DNA of 13,356 nt, taken from NCBI GenBank assembly GCA_028688175.1, contig JAQTYS010000051.1:1-13356 (forward strand), in the 5' to 3' direction. The translations under genes and the position numbers were made by a program. Positions 5,962 through 13,354 of this stretch are shown in pieces. This DNA is from Methanothrix sp. GTDB lineage: Archaea > Halobacteriota > Methanosarcinia > Methanotrichales > Methanotrichaceae. Under the pieces are notes generated by a model. That model worked only from the letters and a program-made list of their open reading frames with translations, did not search any database and was not told the origin of the DNA. How positions within the stretch are numbered: the first letter of the stretch is position 1; each line of letters starts with the position of its first letter.

Positions 5962-6042
5962 GGCAATCGTGAGCCAGAGTAGCCCGGCTTCAATGCCTAT
6001 GCCTAGCTTGTCTGCTCGGCATATGATTGATGTGGCCACAGG

Positions 6043-6453
6043 CTAATAATACAGTTTCAGGTAGATGTGAAATCCCAGGATAAAGGATACCACCCAAAGG
6101 CCTGCCGCCGCCTGCATAGCCCGCTTGGGAGCGAGCCGGGCCCTTAAACGCCCCAGATAGACCAGGTTGATGTAGATCCAGAGCAGTACCACTACCAGAC
6201 CCAGGCCGTGGTGTAGCAAGACCTCGGCCTGAAAGAGACCATTGGGCCGGCCTGGCTCCAGGATTGTGCCCATGACTGGAGACATCAGCGCCAGGATGGC
6301 TAGGATCTGGGCTGCGACCGCCAGGCGGAGGACGAGGCAGTGCCTCTGGAATCTTTTCTTTTTGGCCAGGAAGACGGCAGCACCAAGTGCTGGCGCGAGG
6401 ATCAATTGCAGGGCGAGATTCAACGAGACTGTAGTCTGATAATCCAGTAGCAT
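6043..6453 (-). CDS. Four-helix integral membrane protein with conserved-looking histidines
   Basis: A 136-residue membrane protein with four predicted helices at about 10-30, 40-62, 77-100 and 113-133, and short loops. Histidines lie at or near helix ends: H38, H81-H82 and H129. The size, topology and histidine pattern recall DUF420-like or small cytochrome b-like proteins, so heme or metal binding is possible but unproven. The ATG lies three bases after the stop of the iron-sulfur flavoprotein gene, so it is almost certainly the last gene of that operon and translationally coupled. GAGG directly abuts the ATG, which is too close to act as a normal ribosome binding site and supports coupling. 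It may be the membrane partner for electron flow from the two upstream iron-sulfur proteins; that is inference. Confidence 0.8.
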   Translation of the reverse strand: MLLDYQTTVSLNLALQLILAPALGAAVFLAKKKRFQRHCLVLRLAVAAQILAILALMSPVMGTILEPGRPNGLFQAEVLLHHGLGLVVVLLWIYINLVYLGRLRARLAPKRAMQAAAGLWVVSFILGFHIYLKLYY

Positions 6454-6456
6454 CCT

Positions 6457-7029
6457 CTACTCTTTGATCTTCTTCATCAGCCAGGACATGTTCTGCCCCA
6501 GAGTTCTCATGATCTGTATTGCCTCCTCATCCTTTTCCACATCCTTTTCATGCAGGCCCAGGCCGATATTCCAGTAACTCGAACCGGCAATAATCATCTG
6601 GTTGATGAGGAAGAAATGGTTTATGGAGTCGAAGACGTGAATTGCTCCCGCCCGGCGCACGGCCACCACCGCCGCACCCACCTTGCGTTTGAACATATCT
6701 TCGTTGGCCTTTGCCACAAATCCGGATCTGTCTATGAGGGCCTTCAGTTCGGGCGTGAGATCGGCGAAGTAGGTGGGCGATGCCAGAATAATTCCATCCG
6801 CTTCACTCATCTTCTTGATGCATTCGTTTACGATATCTTTATTCATGGCGCACTTGCCATTCTTCTTCTCAAAGCATTTGTTGCAGGCAATGCAACCGGA
6901 AATGGGCCCTTTCAAATGCACCAGCTCCGTTTCTATTCCTTGATCATTCAGCTCTTTGAGAACAACGCCCAATAACGTGGCGGTATTGCCGTCCTTGCGA
7001 GGACTGCCGTTGAATGCTACTACCTTCAT
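6457..7029 (-). CDS. Iron-sulfur flavoprotein (Isf-type, NADPH-dependent FMN reductase fold)
   Basis: A 190-residue cytoplasmic flavodoxin-like protein. FMN phosphate-binding loop NGSPRKDGNT is at 7-16 and the second flavin loop ASPTYFAD at 83-90. Between them is the compact cluster motif C46-x2-C49-x2-C52-x7-C60, diagnostic of the Isf family (CX2CX2CX4-7C) that binds a [4Fe-4S] cluster next to FMN. In methanogens, Isf proteins accept electrons from ferredoxin and are linked to oxygen, peroxide or redox stress handling; the exact substrate here is unknown. The ATG at 7029 is preceded by GAGGGAA, a good ribosome binding site. The gene lies 32 bases after the DUF362 protein gene and 3 bases before the membrane protein gene, in one operon. 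Confidence 0.93.
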   Translation of the reverse strand: MKVVAFNGSPRKDGNTATLLGVVLKELNDQGIETELVHLKGPISGCIACNKCFEKKNGKCAMNKDIVNECIKKMSEADGIILASPTYFADLTPELKALIDRSGFVAKANEDMFKRKVGAAVVAVRRAGAIHVFDSINHFFLINQMIIAGSSYWNIGLGLHEKDVEKDEEAIQIMRTLGQNMSWLMKKIKE

Positions 7030-7061
7030 GATTCTTCCCTCAGTCTTTCCTAAATCACAAT

Positions 7062-8168
7062 TCAGATCTCAATCAGACGGTACTCTTTATTTCCTAGGCC
7101 AATCTCAGCCCCGTAGTCCAGCTGAATATTTCCTAGAGTGCTCTCCCAGACGCCCAGGAACTTATCCTTTCCCGGTTCATGATTCATCTGCAAGAGCGAG
7201 TTTGCCAGGCCCATCTGCCGGTTCACCAAATCGCAGCTGGCCTGATCTATGGCCACCGGATCGCGCGAGGCCAATATGCCGATGTCTGAGACAATAGGAG
7301 CATCGCTCCAGGGCACACAGTCGCAGTCAGGGGTAATATTGAGCAGGAAGTTGAAGAACCCGACCCTGTTTTCCTTTCCCTTTATCGCACCATAGGCATA
7401 CTCCGTCATCCTCTCCATGAAGGGCGGCACCTCCACAAACCAGTTGAAATCCAGGCAGTGGGTCGGGCAAACGCGCAGGCATTTGCCGCAGCCTGTACAC
7501 CGATCGTAGTTAATCGCCGAGATCCTCTTCTCCACCGTGATGGCCCGCTGTGGGCAGCCATCCATGCAGGATCGACATCCACTACATAGATCGGAGTTAA
7601 AAATGGGCTTGGCACTGTGTTGCTCTGCCTTGCCAAGTGCTGGAGCGCAGCCCATGCCCAGATTTTTTATGGCGCCCCCAAAGCCAGCCGGAAGATGGGC
7701 CTTGAAGTGGGATACTACGATCATGCTATTAGCAGAGGCGATCTCTCCGGCGATCATAACACGGCGAAAATGTTTCCTATCAATTGCAACCTCCCGGAAG
7801 TTGTCTCCTTGCAGGCCATCGGCAATAACGACCGACGCTCCGGCCACAGCCGGGACGAAGCCGTGCTCGGCTGCCGTTTGCAGATGATCGACTGCATTGG
7901 CGCGACTTCCACCATAAAGTGTATTTGTATCGGTATAAAACGGCTTTGCGCCCAGGGCCCGGATCTTCTCTGCGATGGGTCGGACCAGGACCGGATTTAC
8001 ATAAGAGTCGTTTCCCGTCTCCCCGAAATGGATCTTAATAGCGGTAAGGTCGCCTTTTTGTACCACTTCATCCAGACCTGCGGCATCAAATAGGCCTCTG
8101 ATCCTGTTTTGCTTGTTGTCTTGAAAGCTTCTTGCCCTGATCCCGGCAAAATAGACGGTGCTTTTCAT
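7062..8168 (-). CDS. DUF362 protein with two [4Fe-4S] ferredoxin motifs
   Basis: A 368-residue soluble protein. The N-terminal DUF362 region carries DLTAIKIHFGETGNDSYV (about 40-57), the VSHFKAHLPAGFGGAIKNLGMG segment (about 152-173) and the VAIDQASCDLV element in the C-terminal part. A bacterial-type 2x[4Fe-4S] ferredoxin insert has Cys 195/198/201/205 and Cys 224/227/230/234, all eight ligands present. It is widespread in anaerobes and methanogens and presumed to be an electron carrier or oxidoreductase subunit, but the biochemical role is not established. The start at 8168 is supported by GGAGGTG (8182-8176) seven bases upstream and a TATA box further up. It is the first gene of a three-gene redox operon with the Isf flavoprotein and the membrane protein, and diverges from the Acg-type flavoprotein gene. 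Confidence 0.95.
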   Translation of the reverse strand: MKSTVYFAGIRARSFQDNKQNRIRGLFDAAGLDEVVQKGDLTAIKIHFGETGNDSYVNPVLVRPIAEKIRALGAKPFYTDTNTLYGGSRANAVDHLQTAAEHGFVPAVAGASVVIADGLQGDNFREVAIDRKHFRRVMIAGEIASANSMIVVSHFKAHLPAGFGGAIKNLGMGCAPALGKAEQHSAKPIFNSDLCSGCRSCMDGCPQRAITVEKRISAINYDRCTGCGKCLRVCPTHCLDFNWFVEVPPFMERMTEYAYGAIKGKENRVGFFNFLLNITPDCDCVPWSDAPIVSDIGILASRDPVAIDQASCDLVNRQMGLANSLLQMNHEPGKDKFLGVWESTLGNIQLDYGAEIGLGNKEYRLIEI

Positions 8169-8175
8169 TCTTGCC

Positions 8176-8217
8176 CACCTCCAGATAGCTGATAGTGTGC
8201 TCTCCTTAGTTAATAAA
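8176..8217 (-). promoter_or_regulatory. Promoter and ribosome binding site of the redox operon
   Basis: On the minus strand TTTATTAA (8217-8210) is a fair TATA box. A start about 25 bases downstream gives a leader near 20 bases holding the strong ribosome binding site GGAGGTG (8182-8176). The divergent intergenic region is only about 127 bases, so the operon and the Acg-type gene could share a regulator. Confidence 0.45.
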
Positions 8218-8241
8218 TGAATTTGATGTCTGGCGAAAAGC

Positions 8242-8284
8242 TATATGCCAATAGTGATCCTTATTATGTAGAATCTTTGAGGAG
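8242..8284 (+). promoter_or_regulatory. Promoter and ribosome binding site of the Acg-type gene
   Basis: TATATG (8242-8247) could act as TATA box, putting the transcript start near 8270. GAGGAG (8279-8284) then lies 11 bases before the ATG at 8296 and 5 bases before a TTG at 8290, which leaves some doubt about the start. Confidence 0.35.
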
Positions 8285-8295
8285 TGGAATTGCAG

Positions 8296-9324
8296 ATGAC
8301 AGGAAAAAACTATGAAGCTTGGGATGTCAAAGAGTCCGATTACCCCGCAGATGGCCCAATGGAGGAGAGACTCAAGTTCCTTTTGCGCTATGCAATTTTA
8401 GCTCCCTCCGGCCCCAATACCCAGCCCTGGAAGTTTGCCATTCATGACAGCGGCATATCCGTTTTTGCCGATATAAATCGAGCCTTGCCTTTTGTCGATC
8501 CCAGCAACCGCACCCTCTTCATGAGCGTAGGCTGCGCCATCGCCAACCTGGCCGTCGCCGCAAAGCATTTCGGATTTGCGCCGAGCATCAGTTACTTCCC
8601 AGATGGACAGGAGAGCGATCTGGTGGCATCGGTGCAACTTTCCCCCGGTCAAAAGCCCATGGATGGGCAGGATGATCTCTTTCCTCAGATACAAAGAAGG
8701 CACACTACCAAAGACCGATATGAAAATGCCACAATCGCAAACCACCTATTGAAGGAGATGGAGAGAAATATAAATCTCCCTGGCCTTTATCTCACTTACC
8801 TGGCCGATGAGGATGCCAAGAATAGGATGGCCGATCTGGTCTCTCGCGCCCATCAGATTCAACTGGCCAAGAAGGAATTTCGCCAAAATTTAGGTGAGTG
8901 GCTGCGCAGTAACTGGACGGCTGAGCCGGACGGCATGCCCCTTTATACTTTCGGAGTGCCCGATGTCATATCTTTGGGATTTCCCGCTGCCTTCAAGGAG
9001 TTTGATCTCTCGAGACCGGTCATTTACCGGGACTCGGGCCTCATCCATGACTGCTCCACTCTTGCCGTGATCACATCCGACCAGGATGATAAGCAGACCT
9101 GGACGATGTGCGGCTTCGTCCTGGAAAATCTGCTGCTTCGAGCAACCTCTTACGACATAAGAGCATCTTTCTTCAGCCAGCCCATTGGCGTTTCGCTCCT
9201 CCGAGAAGAGCTGAAGAAGCAGGTCAACCGCGGCCATCCCCAGCTTATCTTCAGCTTAGGGATGGCAAAGCCCATGCGCCCCAGCCCGAGAAGGCCAATA
9301 GAAGATGTGATTGTTCGCCATTAA
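8296..9324 (+). CDS. Acg-family FMN-binding oxidoreductase (nitroreductase-like)
   Basis: A soluble protein of 342 residues from the ATG chosen here. The N-terminal segment RYAILAPSGPNTQPWKF (about 31-47) is the flavin-binding signature of nitroreductase-like proteins. The following VFADINRALPFVDPSNRTLFMSVG-type region, the internal RRHTTKDRYEN element and the Pro/Arg-rich end (PMRPSPRRPIEDVIVRH) are typical of the Acg subfamily, named after a mycobacterial dormancy protein. Acg proteins bind FMN but often lack classical nitroreductase activity and may store flavin, so the substrate is uncertain. Starts at GTG 8284 or TTG 8290 are possible and would add four or two residues. It diverges from the DUF362/Isf operon, which suggests a shared redox-stress context, and ends 21 bases from the convergent kinase gene. 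Confidence 0.9.
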   Translation: MTGKNYEAWDVKESDYPADGPMEERLKFLLRYAILAPSGPNTQPWKFAIHDSGISVFADINRALPFVDPSNRTLFMSVGCAIANLAVAAKHFGFAPSISYFPDGQESDLVASVQLSPGQKPMDGQDDLFPQIQRRHTTKDRYENATIANHLLKEMERNINLPGLYLTYLADEDAKNRMADLVSRAHQIQLAKKEFRQNLGEWLRSNWTAEPDGMPLYTFGVPDVISLGFPAAFKEFDLSRPVIYRDSGLIHDCSTLAVITSDQDDKQTWTMCGFVLENLLLRATSYDIRASFFSQPIGVSLLREELKKQVNRGHPQLIFSLGMAKPMRPSPRRPIEDVIVRH

Positions 9325-9345
9325 CTTGAATTGGCTGTGATTTGA

Positions 9346-10521
9346 CTATAACCCTGGCTGCATAGTAAGGCTCTCGGGAAGCGTGAAGTATACGGTGCAG
9401 CCATTGTTCACAGACGATTCTATCCACATTCTTCCCCCATGAAACTCAATAATCCTCCGAGAGAGAGCCAGTCCTGCATGGGAATTTTCCGCATCACTCC
9501 CACGGTAAAATAGGCTGAATATATCTTTCTGCGATATCGGGTCTATGCCCATGCCGTTATCTTTGACAAAGAAGACGATCTCGCCCTCTTTTACCAGATA
9601 TCCAAATTCTATCTGTCGCGGACGGATATTACCCGCATACCTGATACAATTCTCGATTAGATTCACCAGGACATCCACAATCCTGGCCCGATCCACGTTC
9701 ACCATGGGAAAATCATTTGCTACGATGACCCTAGCTTCACTGGCGCTGATCTTATCTGCCGTCAGACTCAAGGCTTCCTGAACAATTTCGCCATAGGAAA
9801 CCATTTCTCTCTTATTGGATAGCTTGCCAATGCTCGATACATCCAGGGCCCTGACCAAAAGGGCTTCCATTCTCTCAACAGCGTCTCCGATCAGACCCAG
9901 ATCGATTTCAATCCTCTGTCTGCCGCCGGAAGCAATATCCTTCTTGAGATAGCCTAAAAATCCTTTGATGGTCACCAGCGGCAAAATGAGGTCATGAGAG
10001 ATGGCAAAGACCAGTTGTTCAATTTCATCATACCTCTCCTTCAATTCTATGGTCCTCTCTTGAACCTTCTTCTCCAGATTGCTCTGGGCTAAGAGAAGCT
10101 CTTCCTCAGATTTTTTCCGTTCGATGGCATAGCTGATGGAACGGCGAAGCAATTTATCGTCCACTTCTCCTTTCACCAGATAGTCTCCTGCACCTTCCCT
10201 AACCGCCTTCACTGCCATTTCTCTATCGCATAGGCCGGTCAATATCAATATGGGAATTTTTGGCTTCTTTTTATAAATGTTAAAGAACGTATCCATTCCG
10301 AAACTATCAGGCAGGTTTAAGTCCAGAAGCACGGCGTCCACATCATCTGTGCTCAGGAATTGCAGCCCCGAAGAAAGATCATTTTTCATTGTCAGGTCAT
10401 ACATTGTGGAGGAAGCTTCATTTTCTTTATGGCGCGAAGCATTCTTTAAATACTCCTTGATGAGCCTCGCATCTAACTCATTATCCTCAATTAGAAGAAC
10501 TTTAATGATATCCTTGTTCAC
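9346..10521 (-). CDS. Receiver-histidine kinase hybrid, soluble
   Basis: A 391-residue two-component protein with no membrane segment. Receiver domain, about 5-130: acidic pocket E12-D13, phospho-acceptor D67 in LLDLNLPDS, T94 and K116. A coiled-coil linker follows at about 133-168. HisKA region: FAISHDLILPLVTIKGFL with phospho-histidine H175. HATPase: N-box NLIENCIRYAG (N290), G1 box DNGMG (D320), F-box IFSLFYRG, and a reduced G2 box (HAGLALSRR). The order receiver then kinase means the input is phosphorylation by another kinase rather than direct sensing. This layout is common in methanogens. No partner kinase or output regulator lies in the window. The start is GTG at 10521 with GGAG and GAGAT upstream; an in-frame upstream TAG excludes a longer protein. 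Confidence 0.93.
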   Translation of the reverse strand: MNKDIIKVLLIEDNELDARLIKEYLKNASRHKENEASSTMYDLTMKNDLSSGLQFLSTDDVDAVLLDLNLPDSFGMDTFFNIYKKKPKIPILILTGLCDREMAVKAVREGAGDYLVKGEVDDKLLRRSISYAIERKKSEEELLLAQSNLEKKVQERTIELKERYDEIEQLVFAISHDLILPLVTIKGFLGYLKKDIASGGRQRIEIDLGLIGDAVERMEALLVRALDVSSIGKLSNKREMVSYGEIVQEALSLTADKISASEARVIVANDFPMVNVDRARIVDVLVNLIENCIRYAGNIRPRQIEFGYLVKEGEIVFFVKDNGMGIDPISQKDIFSLFYRGSDAENSHAGLALSRRIIEFHGGRMWIESSVNNGCTVYFTLPESLTMQPGL

Positions 10522-10638
10522 CTATCTCATCTCTCCGTGGGAAGCTGGCTATTAATCATTGTCTTCCAACTGCAGTAATTCTCGTTTTGACTTGAATGTT
10601 TCATTTTCAAACAGTCATGAGTTATTGTGGCTTTCATA

Positions 10639-10691
10639 TTCGAAGATCTACGGTATATAGTTTTGCGTATACGAGTTCCACATCTTCGTAT
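10639..10691. promoter_or_regulatory. Possible operator/promoter region of the kinase gene
   Basis: A minus-strand TATA-like CTATATACC (10660-10652) is flanked by the inverted pair CGAAGAT (10641-10647) and ATCTTCG (10682-10688). Dyad repeats bracketing a TATA box are how archaeal repressors often act. The predicted leader to the GTG would be about 110 bases, which is long, so this is weak. Confidence 0.25.
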
Positions 10692-10889
10692 GTCATTATA
10701 CTCAAATCCAAAACAAAAGAGTTAAAAGGAGAAAAATCAAACTGTCTTAAGATATAAGGTAATAACCATGAAGATATATGCTGTTTTAGGTAATACTATT
10801 TAAGGTTCTGATACACAGAACACCATGCGATTTACCATTGGCAAAGATATCGTGCAGCCGGTACTGGGTTGAACGTGCAAAGTTGTATG

Positions 10890-10908
10890 CCTCAGGAAAA
10901 AGAAGATG
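10890..10908 (-). terminator. Pyrimidine-rich terminator after rubrerythrin
   Basis: The minus strand just beyond the rubrerythrin stop (10917) reads TCTTCTTTTTCC. It is a short T-rich tract that could end transcription, weaker than a pure T-run. Confidence 0.3.
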
Positions 10909-10916
10909 ATAGAGAG

Positions 10917-11420
10917 CTATTCAACTTTCTTGAACATGGCTCCCCTAACGCCGCATACCGGGCACTTCTCCGGGGCCTCGCGCTCTACGGTCATGCCGCA
11001 TACCGGGCAGACGAAGTAGGGATAGCTCTCCTTCTTGGCATCCAGATTCTCCAGCATATCATGATAGAGCCGGGCGTGGTACTCCTCCACGGAATTGGCA
11101 AAATTGAAGCTTCGTTCTGCGTCCCTGGCGCCCTCGGCTTTTGCGGCGGCAATCATCTCCGGATACATCTCCTTGAACTCGTGCGTTTCGCCTGCTATCG
11201 CCTCGCGCAGGTTCTCCTTGCTGGTCTTGATGGCCTTGAGGGCGCGCAGGTGGTTGGCGGCATGCACCGCTTCAGCCTCAGCAGCAGCCCGAAAGAGCTT
11301 GGCAGCCTGAGCAAAGCCCTCTTTATCGGCCTGGGCGGCAAAAGCGGTGTACTTCCTGTTCGCCTGCGACTCTCCTGCAAATGCCTCCAACAAGAAATCT
11401 TCGGTCTTGGTCAATTTCAT
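10917..11420 (-). CDS. Rubrerythrin
   Basis: A non-heme diiron peroxidase that reduces hydrogen peroxide in anaerobes, with electrons from rubredoxin-like carriers. The protein is 167 residues from the start chosen here. The ferritin-like four-helix domain shows the diiron ligands E17 (AGESQAN), E50-x-x-H53, E78-x-x-E81 and E112-x-x-H115. The C-terminal rubredoxin-like domain has C138-x2-C141 and C153-x2-C156. The N-terminus MKLTKTEDFLLEAFAGE is typical of the family and fits the ATG at 11420; GGAG lies close upstream (two bases). An ATG at 11432 would add four residues but has no ribosome binding site unless the transcript is nearly leaderless. The plus-strand ABC exporter genes diverge from it. 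Confidence 0.97.
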   Translation of the reverse strand: MKLTKTEDFLLEAFAGESQANRKYTAFAAQADKEGFAQAAKLFRAAAEAEAVHAANHLRALKAIKTSKENLREAIAGETHEFKEMYPEMIAAAKAEGARDAERSFNFANSVEEYHARLYHDMLENLDAKKESYPYFVCPVCGMTVEREAPEKCPVCGVRGAMFKKVE

Positions 11421-11467
11421 CACTCCTACCATTTTTTAGCTGTACTACTCGGCTTAGCTTGGAGGGC

Positions 11468-11479
11468 AAATAAATTAAG
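11468..11479 (-). promoter_or_regulatory. Probable TATA box of rubrerythrin
   Basis: The minus strand reads TTAATTTATTTG. Initiation about 25 bases downstream would fall near 11445, leaving a leader of about 15-25 bases before the two candidate ATG codons. Confidence 0.4.
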
Positions 11480-11492
11480 ACTTTTGTCTGTC

Positions 11493-11503
11493 ATCTATAA
11501 ATC
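11493..11503 (+). promoter_or_regulatory. TATA box of the ABC exporter genes
   Basis: TCTATAAATCC is a good archaeal TATA box. About 25 bases downstream is roughly 11523-11527, only a few bases before the ATG at 11530. No ribosome binding site precedes that ATG, so the transcript is probably leaderless or has a very short leader. Confidence 0.5.
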
Positions 11504-11529
11504 CTCCGAGAGCTGAACGCAGTCAACAA

Positions 11530-12516
11530 ATGAGCGAGAGAATCATAGAGGTCAAGGATCTCGAATACAAATACGGCGACTTTAAAGCCGTGGACGGCGT
11601 CAGCTTCTTCGTGCGGGAGGGAGAGATCTTCTCCTTCCTGGGGCCTAATGGGGCAGGAAAGAGCACGGTCATCAATATTCTTACCACCCTTCTGCCTGTG
11701 CAAAAGGGCAGCGTCGTCATTGCCGGATACGACCTGGCCAAAGAGCCGGTGCAGGTGCGCCGCTCCATAGGCATCGTCTTTCAGGATGAGACACTGGACC
11801 GCGACCTCACCGTCTGGGAGACCCTGGAGCTGCACGGCCGCATCTATTCCATGCCCAAAGCAGAGCGAAAAGAGAGAATTGATGAGATCATTAAGCTAGT
11901 GGAGCTGGAGGAGAAGAGGAATGTGCGCACCCGCTTTCTCTCAGGCGGCATGAAGCGCAGGCTTGAGATAGGCCGCGGACTGATGACCCGGCCCAAGGTG
12001 CTCTTTCTGGATGAGCCTACCATCGGCCTGGACACGCAGACCAGGCGCCGTCTGTGGGACTACATCAAGAGGGTCAACGATTCCGGGACCACCATCTTTC
12101 TTACCACTCACTACATGGATGAGGCGGACCAGGTCAGCAACTGGATCGATATCCTGGACCACGGTAAGATCATCGCTTCCGGCGATCCGACCACGCTCAA
12201 AGATGCTCTGGGTAATGATATGATCTACCTGGACACCAGCGACAATGCAGCCGCGGAAGAGATGCTTAGGAGCATGAAGGCTGTTCGCAATGTCTTGGCT
12301 GCCGCTTCAGGCCTTGTGGTTACCATAAATGCAGACGGCACGCACTGCCTTCCCATTATCATGAACCGGCTGCGGGAAAGGGGCATTGATATCATCAGCG
12401 TCAACCTGAAGAAGCCCACATTGGATGATGTATTCGTGCACCACACCGGAAGAGACATCAGGGAAGCAGGTGCTGGGAAGCTGCGTCGCCTGCCCCAGCC
12501 CAAAGGAGGCAGATGA
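11530..12516 (+). CDS. ABC transporter ATP-binding protein (DrrA-like)
   Basis: A 328-residue cytoplasmic ATPase subunit of an ABC-2 exporter. Motifs in order: Walker A GPNGAGKST (about 38-46, K44), Q-loop VFQDE (Q85), signature LSGGMKRR (137-144), Walker B VLFLDEP (D161, E162) and H-loop TTHYMDEAD (H194). The C-terminal extension, ending in LDDVFVHHTGRDIRE, is typical of the daunorubicin-resistance (DrrA) subfamily. This subfamily exports drugs, lipids or unknown compounds; the substrate cannot be inferred here. The ATG lacks a ribosome binding site, in keeping with a short-leader transcript from the TATA box at about 11496. The stop lies one base before the permease ATG, so expression is coupled. 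Confidence 0.97.
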   Translation: MSERIIEVKDLEYKYGDFKAVDGVSFFVREGEIFSFLGPNGAGKSTVINILTTLLPVQKGSVVIAGYDLAKEPVQVRRSIGIVFQDETLDRDLTVWETLELHGRIYSMPKAERKERIDEIIKLVELEEKRNVRTRFLSGGMKRRLEIGRGLMTRPKVLFLDEPTIGLDTQTRRRLWDYIKRVNDSGTTIFLTTHYMDEADQVSNWIDILDHGKIIASGDPTTLKDALGNDMIYLDTSDNAAAEEMLRSMKAVRNVLAAASGLVVTINADGTHCLPIIMNRLRERGIDIISVNLKKPTLDDVFVHHTGRDIREAGAGKLRRLPQPKGGR

Positions 12517-12517
12517 T

Positions 12518-13354
12518 ATGTCCTGGGAATTTCTAACCATCTACTGGCGCGATATGCTTCGCTTCGTGCGCTTTAGAATCGCTCTTGTCGTCTCTCTCAT
12601 CCAGCCGGCTCTCTGGATGGCGCTTTATGGGGCAGCCATGTCCAGCAACTTCTCGCGACTTGGCGCCGGGTTGACCGTGCCCGAAGGAGCGACAGTCGTT
12701 TCCTACTTGACCTTCATGGGTGCGGGGGTGATTGCTCTGACCACTCTATTTACCAGCCTCTTTGGAGGAATTACCCTGCTGTTCGACAAGAACTGGGGGC
12801 TGATGAGAGAACTCTTGGCCAGCCCCATGCCCCGCAACCATATCATCTTAGGCATCGGCCTGTCCGGTGTCACTAAATCCTTCATCCAGGTGATGGTCAT
12901 CATGGGCTTTGGCCTACTCATCGGAGTGCGCTTCTTTCCTGGCTACACCTTGCTACAGACGGCAGGTGCCATCTTGGGAGTGCTGCTCTTTGTGGGCGTC
13001 TTTTCCATAGGATTTCTCTTCCTCTCCTCAGCCATATCCATGAGCATGGACACTCCCGAGGGTCTGCAGGCCGTCATCACCCTTCTCACCCTGCCGCTGT
13101 TTTTCGCCAGCAACGCCCTCTACCCCATTGATGCCTTCCCGGCAACGATGAGAATGCTTGCCCAGTTCAATCCCCTCACCCACCTGGTGAATGGAGTACG
13201 CTACTTTGCCGTAGGAAACGACTTTTACGCCATAGGCATTCATTATGCTTACAGCAGCTATGAGATCATGTACTCCTTCTTGGCGCTGTCTGGATTTGCC
13301 GCGGTTATGTTCCTGGTGGCCTGGCGGGTTTTCAAGAATGCAGTGGTAACCTGA
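12518..13354 (+). CDS. ABC-2 type transporter permease (DrrB-like)
   Basis: A 278-residue integral membrane protein with six predicted helices. Helix 1 is around FRIALVVSLIQPALWMAL; helices 2-3 are around SYLTFMGAGVIALTTLF and IQVMVIMGFGLLIG; further helices are in GVLLFVGVFSIGFLFLSSA, AVITLLTLPLFFASNALYP and YSFLALSGFAAVMFLVAW. The cytosolic loop DKNWGLMRELLASPMPR is the conserved coupling segment of ABC-2 permeases. I chose the ATG at 12518 because GGAGG (12505-12509) lies eight bases upstream; an earlier in-frame ATG at 12425 would lie inside the ATPase gene and give a non-membrane Cys-rich extension. It forms the exporter with the preceding ATPase. The gene is complete, ending two bases before the window edge. 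Confidence 0.96.
   Translation: MSWEFLTIYWRDMLRFVRFRIALVVSLIQPALWMALYGAAMSSNFSRLGAGLTVPEGATVVSYLTFMGAGVIALTTLFTSLFGGITLLFDKNWGLMRELLASPMPRNHIILGIGLSGVTKSFIQVMVIMGFGLLIGVRFFPGYTLLQTAGAILGVLLFVGVFSIGFLFLSSAISMSMDTPEGLQAVITLLTLPLFFASNALYPIDAFPATMRMLAQFNPLTHLVNGVRYFAVGNDFYAIGIHYAYSSYEIMYSFLALSGFAAVMFLVAWRVFKNAVVT

Larger units (their letters stand above)
10522..10916. other. Intergenic stretch with inverted repeats and short frames
   Basis: About 395 bases without a convincing gene between the kinase and rubrerythrin genes. It holds a possible kinase promoter (minus-strand CTATATACC, 10660-10652). CGAAGAT (10641-10647) is repeated in inverted form as ATCTTCG (10682-10688), with an ATACGA/TCGTAT pair inside (10669-10674, 10686-10691). 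A perfect 6+5+6 hairpin GTTCTG/CAGAAC lies at 10805-10821. Short frames start at 10770 (11 codons) and 10825 (15 codons). I saw no tRNA. Confidence 0.4.

Noticed and set aside
5779..6039. Minus-strand frame of 86 codons opposite the hypothetical protein
   Set aside because: No ribosome binding site, and it has no spacing relation to the operon; the plus-strand frame has better signals.
7617..8093. Plus-strand frame of 158 codons inside the DUF362 gene
   Set aside because: It overlaps a protein with all eight ferredoxin cysteines in place; no ribosome binding site or family match.
10805..10821. GTTCTG/CAGAAC hairpin considered as part of a tRNA
   Set aside because: No matching acceptor stem, anticodon loop or D-arm could be found around it.
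10869..11516. Plus-strand frame of 215 codons opposite rubrerythrin
   Set aside because: Rubrerythrin on the minus strand has all its metal ligands; the opposite frame is a shadow.
12425..12517. N-terminal extension of the permease to an ATG at 12425
   Set aside because: It would lie inside the ATPase gene; the ATG at 12518 has GGAGG at ideal spacing and begins at the usual family start.
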